Positions 24,995-32,543 of a DNA stretch of 64,000 bases are shown here, piece after piece. The notes beneath the pieces are model-generated. The model saw only the letters and a program-made list of their open reading frames with translations. It made no database searches and had not been told where the DNA came from. The number at the start of each line of letters is the position of its first letter. Within the stretch, counting starts at the first letter, position 1. This DNA comes from Pontibacter virosus (GTDB lineage Bacteria > Bacteroidota > Bacteroidia > Cytophagales > Hymenobacteraceae). Where the stretch lies: assembly GCF_003096355.1 (NCBI RefSeq), contig NZ_QEKI01000018.1:20961-84960 (forward strand), written 5' to 3'. Made by a program: the position numbers and the translations under genes.

Positions 24995-26095
24995 ATGGTC
25001 GAACTAAAAGAAGTTGAGCTGAAGAAAGATAAGTCGGTCTTCGGTCAGATATCAGAGCATAACCATGAGAAAGTAGTTTTCTGCCACGACAAAGAAACTG
25101 GCCTGAAAGCGATCATCGGTATCCACAATACTGTACTTGGCCCAGCGCTGGGTGGTACACGTATGTGGTCGTATGCTTCTGAGGCTGAGGCGTTGGACGA
25201 TGTACTGCGTCTTTCAAGAGGTATGACTTACAAGGCCGCTATCTCTGGTCTGAACCTGGGTGGTGGTAAAGCCGTGATCATCGGCGATGCCAAAAAAGAC
25301 AAAAGCGAGGCTTTGCTTCGTCGTTTCGGCCGTTTCGTGAAAAACCTGAACGGTGCTTACATCACAGCTGAAGACGTGGGGATGACCACCAAAGACATGG
25401 AGTACATCCGCATGGAAACAGAGCACGTGTCTGGCCTGCCTGAGTCGATGGGCGGTGGCGGTGACCCATCTCCGGTAACGGCTTACGGTACCTACATGGG
25501 TATGAAAGCCGCTGCCAAAAAAGCTTTTGGTTCTGACTCACTGAATGGCAAAAAGATTTCTGTACAGGGTGTTGGTCACGTAGGTGGCTACCTGGTAGAG
25601 CTGCTTGCCAAAGAAAACGCTCAAATCTTCATTACCGACATCTACGAAGACCGTCTGCGTGAGGTGTCTGCCAAGTACAACGCCAAGGTGGTAGGCATGG
25701 ACGAGATCTACGATCTTGACGTGGACATCTACTCTCCGTGCGCGCTGGGTGGCACGATCAACGACAACACACTGGGCCGACTGAAGAGTAAGGTGATTGC
25801 CGGCTGCGCCAACAACCAGCTGCGCGACGAGACGGTGCATGGTCCTGCTTTGACAGAGAAAGGCATTCTGCACGCACCTGACTTCCTGATCAATGCCGGT
25901 GGCCTGATCAACGTATACTCTGAGCTGCAGGGCTATAACCGCGAAAGCGCCTATGCCCAGACAGAGCGTATCTACGGTTTTACACTCGATATTTTCGACA
26001 AGGCCGAGCAAGAAGGCATCTATACGCAGCTGGCTGCTACTAAAATGGCAGAGCAGCGTATCAACAGCATCAGCAAAGTAAGGTCTACTTACTAA
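24995..26095 (+). CDS. Leucine/branched-chain amino-acid dehydrogenase
   Basis: The 366-residue Glu/Leu/Phe/Val dehydrogenase has the size of leucine dehydrogenases (about 364). The substrate domain contains the GLNLGGGKAVI segment with the catalytic Lys, and GALGGTRMW/GPALGG-type loops. The Rossmann domain has GVGHVGG. It reversibly deaminates leucine, valine and isoleucine to 2-oxo acids with NAD, feeding branched fatty-acid primers common in this phylum. It is monocistronic with its own promoter and a terminator at 26119-26158. Two other GLFV dehydrogenases occur in the window. Confidence 0.9.
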   Translation: MVELKEVELKKDKSVFGQISEHNHEKVVFCHDKETGLKAIIGIHNTVLGPALGGTRMWSYASEAEALDDVLRLSRGMTYKAAISGLNLGGGKAVIIGDAKKDKSEALLRRFGRFVKNLNGAYITAEDVGMTTKDMEYIRMETEHVSGLPESMGGGGDPSPVTAYGTYMGMKAAAKKAFGSDSLNGKKISVQGVGHVGGYLVELLAKENAQIFITDIYEDRLREVSAKYNAKVVGMDEIYDLDVDIYSPCALGGTINDNTLGRLKSKVIAGCANNQLRDETVHGPALTEKGILHAPDFLINAGGLINVYSELQGYNRESAYAQTERIYGFTLDIFDKAEQEGIYTQLAATKMAEQRINSISKVRSTY

Positions 26096-26118
26096 GCACT
26101 GCCTTCCTGATCATATTC

Positions 26119-26158
26119 AAAACAAAAGTGCTGCATTAATCTGTGGCACTTTTGTTTT
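26119..26158 (+). terminator. Terminator of the leucine dehydrogenase gene
   Basis: AAAACAAAAGTGC (26119-26131) pairs with GCACTTTTGTTTT (26146-26158), a 13-bp perfect stem with T-rich end. Confidence 0.85.
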
Positions 26159-26303
26159 ACTACAGTCCATTTTTATTAGCGCGCAGGTTCGCCTTTGCGT
26201 ATACCTTTACCAGCGGCAGCTATACCTGTCTGCTGCTTTTGGTGCCAGTGCACCAACCATAGTAAAAACACATATCAACCAACACGTTCTTTAAAATACC
26301 ATT

Positions 26304-27476
26304 ATGCTCAACCGCAGAACACTTCGAATCAAGGCTATGCAAGCCATTTATGCCTACAAACAGGCCGAAGGTTCGGATTACCAGCTGGCACTCGACCAGA
26401 TAGCAGAAGACTTCGCACCGGACCTGAATTCTATGGAAGTGCAGGACCGCAAGCTGCTTGAAGGCCGTAAGCAAATTGCGCAGCTGCTCTTTAAGGAATG
26501 GCACGAAACGGGCCAGTTCGAAACAGAAGAGACCGACAAAGAGATAATTGAAGCGGTAAACAGAGCTATAGTAGCCTATAAGAATCTCACCAAAAAAGAC
26601 TACAAGCAATACAGCAGCCAGATGATGAGCGCCGTGGAGCGCATCTATGACCATTACCTGGGCACCCTGCAGATTCTCGAGCTGATCAACGAGCTGGTAA
26701 AAGATGAGGAGGAGAAAAAGGAGAAACGTTTTACGGCCGCCACTGGGCCCGATGTGAAGCGCTTTCTGAACAACCGGGTGGCGCAGCGCATCCTCACCAA
26801 CAAATCGTACCAGCAGCACATCATTCGTCGCAACATCAGTTGGGGCTCCGACATCAGTGAGATTCGCCTCGTTTATAAGAATATCCTGAAGCAGGATGAA
26901 GTGTTTCTGAACTACCTGGCGCTGCCTGAGCCTACGCTTGAGGAGGACCTGGAGGTGGTGAAACATATTTTCAAAAACATTATTTTTAAAGAAAAAAACT
27001 TACAATCTTTGTTTGAAGAGCAGGATTTGAACTGGGTGGAGAACAAATCCATCGTAAAAAGCCTGGTTAACAAGACTGTCAAGATGTTTGGCGAAGAGAC
27101 CGAAGAAGAGCCCGTATTGTTGGATCTTTCGGCTAACTGGGAAGACGACAAAGTCTTCTTTGAGGAGCTCTATCACCAGACCCTGCAGGATGATGAAAAG
27201 TACGAGGCCATGATTGCCGCAAGCGTGAAGAACTGGGATGTGGAGCGTGTGGCCCTGCTTGACAAGATCATCCTGAAGTTGGCGCTTTGCGAAATGCACA
27301 TCTTCCGAAGCATACCCGTAAAGGTGACCATCAACGAATACATTGAGATTTCGAAGCTGTACAGCACGCCTAAGAGCAAGCAGTTTGTGAACGGTGTGCT
27401 GGACAAGATGGCACAAGAGCTGACCACCAGTGGCGACATACGCAAGTCGGGCCGTGGTCTGATTGACAACAAATAA
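26304..27476 (+). CDS. nusB: Transcription antitermination factor NusB, long Bacteroidota form
   Basis: The 390-residue protein begins MLNRRTLRIKAMQAIYAYKQ, a NusB-like start. The core NusB fold is at the C-terminus (about 285-375: WDVERVALLDKIILKLALCEM, INEYIEISKLYSTPKSKQFVNGVLDKM). The family is near 140 residues in proteobacteria; Bacteroidota have this long version with an inserted helical middle region. NusB binds boxA RNA with NusE to prevent premature termination in rRNA operons. It starts a run of same-strand genes reaching to coaE. Confidence 0.9.
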   Translation: MLNRRTLRIKAMQAIYAYKQAEGSDYQLALDQIAEDFAPDLNSMEVQDRKLLEGRKQIAQLLFKEWHETGQFETEETDKEIIEAVNRAIVAYKNLTKKDYKQYSSQMMSAVERIYDHYLGTLQILELINELVKDEEEKKEKRFTAATGPDVKRFLNNRVAQRILTNKSYQQHIIRRNISWGSDISEIRLVYKNILKQDEVFLNYLALPEPTLEEDLEVVKHIFKNIIFKEKNLQSLFEEQDLNWVENKSIVKSLVNKTVKMFGEETEEEPVLLDLSANWEDDKVFFEELYHQTLQDDEKYEAMIAASVKNWDVERVALLDKIILKLALCEMHIFRSIPVKVTINEYIEISKLYSTPKSKQFVNGVLDKMAQELTTSGDIRKSGRGLIDNK

Positions 27477-27555
27477 GGTATAGTACGTCTTTGAGCCCCG
27501 ATATGCCGTAATAAGGGGAAAGACATACCTAATATATAAGTATAGAGATAATCTT

Positions 27556-27861
27556 ATGAGTAAGACGACGAGCAATATACTGTTTTTCGTGTCAGGTGCC
27601 GCAGTTGGAGCCGTAGCTGGCATCCTGTTCGCACCAGAGAAGGGCAGAGAAACACGCAGCTGGCTAAGCTACCGCCTTGAAAAGTACCGCGACACCCTCT
27701 CAGACCTGCTGGAGGAATTAGTGGAAGATCGTAACCGCGTAACTTCAAGCGCAAAGTCTGAGGGACAGCGTGTGATACAGGACGCAAAAGACAAAGCCGA
27801 GAAACTTTTGGGCGATGTCGATTCACTTATCAACGAGATAAACAGCAGGAAAGAAATATAA
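27556..27861 (+). CDS. YtxH-domain protein
   Basis: The 101-residue protein has one N-terminal membrane helix rich in Gly/Ala (about 8-26: FFVSGAAVGAVAGILFAP), followed by the family's EKGRETR motif and an amphipathic coiled-coil tail. YtxH proteins are small membrane-anchored stress-associated proteins without established activity. It lies between nusB and the isocitrate-dehydrogenase-like gene with only 2 bases before the latter, suggesting one transcript. Confidence 0.83.
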   Translation: MSKTTSNILFFVSGAAVGAVAGILFAPEKGRETRSWLSYRLEKYRDTLSDLLEELVEDRNRVTSSAKSEGQRVIQDAKDKAEKLLGDVDSLINEINSRKEI

Positions 27862-27863
27862 AC

Positions 27864-28862
27864 ATGAGAGAGATTACACTGATTCCCGGCGACGGGATAG
27901 GACCAGAGATTACAGAAGCCGTTAAAGCCGTTTTCAGCGCTGCCAAAGTGCCTGTAACCTGGGAAGAGGAAAATGCAGGACAGACCACTTTCGATTCGAT
28001 TGGTGAACTGATACCTTCTACACTGATTGCCTCGCTTAAGAAGAACAAAGTGGCCCTGAAAGGCCCAATCACAACGCCGGTAGGCAAAGGCTTCAAAAGC
28101 ATCAATGTGCAGCTGCGCCAGATGTTCGATCTGTACTCGAATGTGCGTCCTGCCAAAACCACGCCTGGCGTAAATACCCGCTTCGATAATGTAAACCTGG
28201 TGCTGTTCCGCGAGAACACCGAAGGCCTGTACTCAGGACTGGAGATGTTCGATGAGCGCCTTCAGATCTCTGATTCTGTCGCCCGCCTGACGCGAGTTGG
28301 CTGCCGCAAGATCATCCGTGCCGCGTTTGAGTATGCCAACAAGCACAACTGCAAGAAGGTAACGGCGGTGCACAAAGCCAACATCCTTAAAAGCGCCGGC
28401 GCCCTGTTCCTGAGCGAAGCCAGCGAAATAGCGAAAGAGTATCCACACATCCAGTACGATGACAAGATCATCGACAACATGTGCATGCAGCTGGTGATCA
28501 AGCCAGAGCAGTTCGACGTGATCGTGACCACCAACCTGTTCGGTGATATCCTGTCTGACCTGTGCGCGGGTCTGGTAGGCGGCCTGGGCGTGGTGTCCGG
28601 TGCTAACATCGGCAACGACATGGCTATTTTCGAAGCCGTACACGGCTCTGCACCTGATATTGCGGGCCAGGGAAAGGCAAACCCAACCGCGCTGCTGCGC
28701 TCGGCCATCATGATGCTGCACCACATTGATCTGAAAGATGAGGCGAACCGCATTGAGACCGCTTTGGACGCAACGCTTGCCAACAGAGAGCAGTGCACAG
28801 GTGACCTCGGTGGCAAAGCTGGCACCATGGAGTTTGCACAACACATCATTTCGAAACTATAA
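27864..28862 (+). CDS. NAD-type isocitrate/isopropylmalate dehydrogenase family protein
   Basis: The 332-residue beta-decarboxylating dehydrogenase carries LIPGDGIGPEI, the substrate-loop RENTEGLYSG, the catalytic AVHKANILK, TTNLFGDILSDL and the nucleotide-binding EAVHGSAPDIAGQGKANPTA. The pattern is closest to the short NAD-dependent isocitrate dehydrogenases annotated across Bacteroidota; homoisocitrate or isopropylmalate activity cannot be ruled out, but no leu or lys genes are near. It sits within the nusB-to-coaE run. Confidence 0.85.
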   Translation: MREITLIPGDGIGPEITEAVKAVFSAAKVPVTWEEENAGQTTFDSIGELIPSTLIASLKKNKVALKGPITTPVGKGFKSINVQLRQMFDLYSNVRPAKTTPGVNTRFDNVNLVLFRENTEGLYSGLEMFDERLQISDSVARLTRVGCRKIIRAAFEYANKHNCKKVTAVHKANILKSAGALFLSEASEIAKEYPHIQYDDKIIDNMCMQLVIKPEQFDVIVTTNLFGDILSDLCAGLVGGLGVVSGANIGNDMAIFEAVHGSAPDIAGQGKANPTALLRSAIMMLHHIDLKDEANRIETALDATLANREQCTGDLGGKAGTMEFAQHIISKL

Positions 28863-28887
28863 TCAAGCAAAAAGCTGTTTAACTGAT

Positions 28888-29427
28888 ATGAAAAAGAACT
28901 TCTTATTAGCCCTAGCGCTTGGCACTGCCATGACAGTGACCAGCTGCGATCAGAACAACACCACAGAATCGGAGGCAACTACTGCCGAAGCAACTTCATC
29001 TGTAGAACAGCCACAGGTGGTTGACAACCCGAACGTGGTGCCAACCAGCCAGACAGCCAGCACAGAAAACATGGCTGTGATGAGTTTCGCCTCAACCGAG
29101 TATGATTTCGGTACGATTAAAGAAGGTGAAGTGGTGGAGCATACCTTCAAGTTCACGAACACAGGCAAGTCGCCGTTGGTAATCGAGAGTGCGTCTGCTT
29201 CTTGTGGTTGCACCGCTCCTGATTGGACGAAAACTCCTGTTGCCCCAGGCGAAGAAGGTGAAGTGAAGGTACGTTTCGATAGCCGCAACAAGCCAGGCCA
29301 GCAGTCTCCGACTGTAACGGTTCGTGCCAATACAGAGCCTAACATCGTTCGTGTGTTCATGAAAGGCAATGTGACTTCATCCAGCATGCCAACTGCCGGC
29401 GCAGACGGTCCTGTAAGACTTAATTAA
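28888..29427 (+). CDS. DUF1573 lipoprotein
   Basis: The 179-residue protein starts at the ATG at 28888, where a lipoprotein signal begins (MKKNFLLALALG...TVTSC). A Ser/Thr/Glu-rich linker (about 22-65) leads to a DUF1573 immunoglobulin-like domain with EYDFGTIKEGEVVEHTFKF, TNTGKSPLVI, SASCGCTAPDW and EVKVRFDS. DUF1573 proteins are common in Bacteroidota, of unknown function, and typically encoded just before yajC, as here. Confidence 0.87.
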   Translation: MKKNFLLALALGTAMTVTSCDQNNTTESEATTAEATSSVEQPQVVDNPNVVPTSQTASTENMAVMSFASTEYDFGTIKEGEVVEHTFKFTNTGKSPLVIESASASCGCTAPDWTKTPVAPGEEGEVKVRFDSRNKPGQQSPTVTVRANTEPNIVRVFMKGNVTSSSMPTAGADGPVRLN

Positions 29428-29459
29428 TAAACCCGCTCTGAACGAGCACAACCTGTTTT

Positions 29460-29762
29460 ATGCAAACGATATTCCTACAAGCCGCTCCAGACGGAGGCAT
29501 GCTGCCTCAGTTGCTGATGTTCGGCGCTATTATCCTTGTTTTCTATTTTTTCATGATCCGTCCGCAGCAGAAAAAAGCGAAGGACCAGAAAAAATTTCGT
29601 GAAGAGCTGACCAAAGGTATGCAGGTCGTGACAATAGGCGGACTGCATGGTCGTTTAACAGCCGTAAACGATGACACCGTAGAGATAGAAGTAGACAAAG
29701 GTGTACGCCTTGTGTTTGAAAAATCTGCTATCTCGCTGGAAGCCACTGCCAAAGTGAAATAA
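29460..29762 (+). CDS. yajC: Preprotein translocase subunit YajC
   Basis: The 100-residue single-pass membrane protein has a helix at about 18-38 (LLMFGAIILVFYFFMIRPQ). The family's RPQQKKAKDQKKF stretch follows, then a small cytoplasmic beta domain with VVTIGGLHGRL. YajC associates with SecDF and helps SecYEG-dependent export. It is flanked by DUF1573 and ybbR in the conserved order; the gap to ybbR is 12 bases. Confidence 0.92.
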   Translation: MQTIFLQAAPDGGMLPQLLMFGAIILVFYFFMIRPQQKKAKDQKKFREELTKGMQVVTIGGLHGRLTAVNDDTVEIEVDKGVRLVFEKSAISLEATAKVK

Positions 29763-29774
29763 GGATAAGACACC

Positions 29775-30752
29775 TTGTCGTTTGAGAAAGCCCGAAATAT
29801 CATTCTATGGTTTGTAAGGCCATTTAAGCCCCAAACAGAGCACTACTGGCGTATTGTAGTGCTCTGTTTTGTGGCAGCCTCTACTTTCTGGCTGCTCAAC
29901 GCCCTTAACAAAAGCTACTCTACCCAGACCACCTATCCGGTGCGCTTTGTGTACAACGACCAGCGCCTGGTTCCAATCAGCCCGCTGCCTGAAGAGGTAG
30001 CGGTAAATGTTACCGGCCGGGGATGGAAACTCCTCCGTAAAGCACTTAGGGTAGAAGTACAGCCCGCAGAGGTCTACATCCGTAGCCTCCCACGCAACAA
30101 TTATCTGCTTGGCTCTGCCCTAAGACCCGCCCTGGTGAATGCCATGGACGGTCTGCAGCTCAACTTTGTTGTAACCGATACCCTTTTCTTTAACTTCAAT
30201 GAGACGGTGACGCGCCGCATCGCACTGCAGCTCGACCCTACCCAAAAAGTAACAGGCGAACGACACGCCATGCTGCGCCCTGTTCGCATTGATCCGGATA
30301 CCATTACCTTTCGTGGGCCATCCTCTATGGTCGATAGTTTGCCCAGCCCTTTTATACTGCGACTGCCGATCACCAACCTGACCGAGTCTGCGAAGATCGT
30401 GGTGCCAATCGAGTATGATAATAAGTCGCTGGTGAAGGCAGATATAACAGAAGCCACTGTTTCGGCAAGGATAAGGCCATTACAACAGCGTGAGCACCAG
30501 GTTGTGCCAGAAATGGTGAATGTGCCGTTAAATACCGAGGTAGCCCTGCGACCGCAGGTAGTGCTGATACGCTACCTCGCCCTCGAAGATTCATCAGCCG
30601 TTATTAATTCCGAAGCATTCAAGGCCATTGTAGACTTCTCCAGGTATAGTCGCTCCGATTCCACTGTGATTCCTGAACTTGTACAGAAGCCTGCCGGCGC
30701 CCGTAACATCACGCTTTGGCCCGAGCGCATCAAAGCTGTCTTAAAAAAATAA
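29775..30752 (+). CDS. YbbR-like protein (CdaR family)
   Basis: The 325-residue protein has one N-terminal membrane helix (about 26-44: IVVLCFVAASTFWLLNALN) and periplasmic YbbR-like beta repeats (TYPVRFVYNDQRLVPISPLPEEV; later TITFRGPSSMVDSLP). The start is TTG at 29775: ATG is absent between yajC and the helix. In other phyla YbbR/CdaR modulates the diadenylate cyclase CdaA; no cyclase gene is in this window. coaE follows 4 bases after its stop. A copy of AGGTATAG is read here as Arg-Tyr-Ser. Confidence 0.83.
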   Translation: MSFEKARNIILWFVRPFKPQTEHYWRIVVLCFVAASTFWLLNALNKSYSTQTTYPVRFVYNDQRLVPISPLPEEVAVNVTGRGWKLLRKALRVEVQPAEVYIRSLPRNNYLLGSALRPALVNAMDGLQLNFVVTDTLFFNFNETVTRRIALQLDPTQKVTGERHAMLRPVRIDPDTITFRGPSSMVDSLPSPFILRLPITNLTESAKIVVPIEYDNKSLVKADITEATVSARIRPLQQREHQVVPEMVNVPLNTEVALRPQVVLIRYLALEDSSAVINSEAFKAIVDFSRYSRSDSTVIPELVQKPAGARNITLWPERIKAVLKK

Positions 30753-30756
30753 CGGA

Positions 30757-31374
30757 ATGCTCAGAATAGGTATAACCGGTGGAATAGGCGTAGGCAAAAC
30801 CATTGTGTGCCGCGTTTTCCAAGTGCTGGGTATACCTGTGTATGATGCTGATACCCGCGCCAAATGGGTGATGCAACATGATACTGCATTGAAGCAGGAA
30901 TTGCAGGCAGCCTTTGGGCAGGAAACCTATACCTTAGAGGGGCAGTTGAACCGTGCTTACCTGGCATCGGTTGTCTTCAACAACCAAGAACGGCTTGAGA
31001 AGCTAAATGCCCTGGTACATCCGCACGTAGGACTAGACTTTGAGCGTTGGGCTGAGGCCAATGCAAGCGCCCCTTATCTGATCAAGGAAGCTGCTCTGAT
31101 GTTTGAGTCTGGATCGTGGCGTCAGATGGACGAGATCATTGTCGTGACCGCCCCATTGGATGTGCGCCTCAAACGTCTGCTCAAACGCGATCCACACCGC
31201 ACGGAAGCCGATATAAAAACGATTATCAGTAAACAGCTGAGCGAAGATGAGAAGATAGCCCGGGCACAGCATGTTGTCTATAACGATGATCAGCAACTGA
31301 TCATACCCCAAGTATTGGCGCTACACGATCGTTTCCTTTCCAAGTCAGGTATAAAGTCTGATATTGCTAGATAG
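30757..31374 (+). CDS. coaE: Dephospho-CoA kinase
   Basis: The 205-residue P-loop kinase phosphorylates dephospho-CoA, the last step of coenzyme A synthesis. The P-loop is GGIGVGKT (about 8-15). VYDADTRAKWVMQ, NALVHPHVG and the lid segment RLLKRDPHRTEADIKTIISKQ are conserved. It is the last gene of the nusB-to-coaE run. Two motif copies inside the gene are read in different frames. Confidence 0.93.
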   Translation: MLRIGITGGIGVGKTIVCRVFQVLGIPVYDADTRAKWVMQHDTALKQELQAAFGQETYTLEGQLNRAYLASVVFNNQERLEKLNALVHPHVGLDFERWAEANASAPYLIKEAALMFESGSWRQMDEIIVVTAPLDVRLKRLLKRDPHRTEADIKTIISKQLSEDEKIARAQHVVYNDDQQLIIPQVLALHDRFLSKSGIKSDIAR

Positions 31375-31570
31375 TATCTCTAAGATTGCCCCTCTGCAGG
31401 TATAAAGTCAGTTATAGGTAAGTAGAATCTGTAAGCTCACCTCTATTCTGCCTGCATAGCTGCGTCCATAGCTTAACATTTAAAATGAAGAAAGCCTTCG
31501 AGAGAACAGAGGCGTTTCATTCTGCTATTTAGTTATCCTGAAAGGTTTCTGTCGTAAGTAATGCCAAAGA

Positions 31571-32041
31571 ATGAAAAGTATTCTCCTTGTATACCTGTTT
31601 GTTGTATCAACCTTGGTATCGTCTGCCCAAGCGAACGAGGGCAATGAAATTTATTCAGAAGCCCTGAATCAGTACACCCTTCAATTAGATTCCCTGTATG
31701 CTGGCAACAGAAATCATGAAGGTAATACAATCTATTTGGAGATACCTGATTTTGTAAATGGTATACCAAATATGGTAAATGGATACCAGATTACTGTTCT
31801 GACACGAGAAAACATAAAGCAGGTATACAAGGCCAATAATAACAGCCTGATTCATACAAAGTTGTTCCCAATGAAAGTTGAAGGAGGAAGAATGGTAGTC
31901 AGTTTTATACCCTATAGCGGACTAAGAAAATGGAATGGGAACCTGCATCTGTCGCTTGGTAGTGGGGTGCAAATTCACTTTAAGTATGACTGCCAGAAAG
32001 AAAGCTTCGAATATGAAAGAGTAGTCAGTTGGGGAATATGA
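31571..32041 (+). CDS. Hypothetical secreted protein
   Basis: The 156-residue protein has a signal peptide (MKSILLVYLFVVSTLVSSAQA) and a mostly beta mature part (NTIYLEIPDFVNGIPNMVNG, ITVLTRENIKQVYK, LHLSLGSGVQIHFKY). No family was recognised. Codon use is more A/T-rich than in the neighbouring coaE and AsmA-like genes, which hints at a weakly expressed or recently gained gene. It stands alone between coaE and tRNA-Val. Confidence 0.6.
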   Translation: MKSILLVYLFVVSTLVSSAQANEGNEIYSEALNQYTLQLDSLYAGNRNHEGNTIYLEIPDFVNGIPNMVNGYQITVLTRENIKQVYKANNNSLIHTKLFPMKVEGGRMVVSFIPYSGLRKWNGNLHLSLGSGVQIHFKYDCQKESFEYERVVSWGI

Positions 32042-32236
32042 CTTCTAAAGAATCTATTCATAATTCAGGCTTGGCATACCTTGTTCTCTGTTGGATAGCC
32101 TGTTCGAATGCAGGGTACGAGTTTTAGAACCTTCTCAGTAAATGTATATTATATTCGGTATCAGGTCGTTATTCAAGAGACTGATAGCGGAGTCAGGCTA
32201 CTGAAACACACAAATTCAGAAAAGTATAGACATAAA

Positions 32237-32264
32237 AAAAGGACAACTTTGTAGTTGTCCTTTT
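32237..32264 (-). terminator. Terminator of tRNA-Val
   Basis: AAAAGGACAACT (32237-32248) pairs with AGTTGTCCTTTT (32253-32264). On the minus strand the stem is followed by a run of T (complement of 32234-32240). It lies directly after the tRNA 3' end. Confidence 0.85.
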
Positions 32265-32265
32265 G

Positions 32266-32340
32266 TGGGGCGTACTGGATTCGAACCAGTGACCCCCTGC
32301 TTGTAAGGCAGGTGCTCTGAACCAGCTGAGCTAACACCCC
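32266..32340 (-). tRNA. tRNA-Val (anticodon TAC)
   Basis: The 75-base cloverleaf on the minus strand has acceptor GGGGTGT with ACGCCCC and discriminator A, D arm GCTC/GAGC, anticodon stem CCTGC/GCAGG around the loop CTTACAA (anticodon TAC), a 5-base variable loop, and T arm ACTGG-TTCGAAT-CCAGT. CCA is not encoded. It is a single tRNA with its own terminator. Confidence 0.95.
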
Positions 32341-32543
32341 GTTTTTTCGTTTTAGAGACCTGTTGTCCCCGTTTGATGATGCAAATATGGGGTGTTTTTT
32401 TGGAACTGCAAAACATCTGATAAAAAAATCTTAAAAATTTTTTTCGAGCCATAACGCCTCTTGTGCACGTGTGAATACTGCAGTACCTTTAGCTTTTGTA
32501 AGATGCTTAAAATCTGAACTTTCTCTTGGGACGAAATCGTGTT

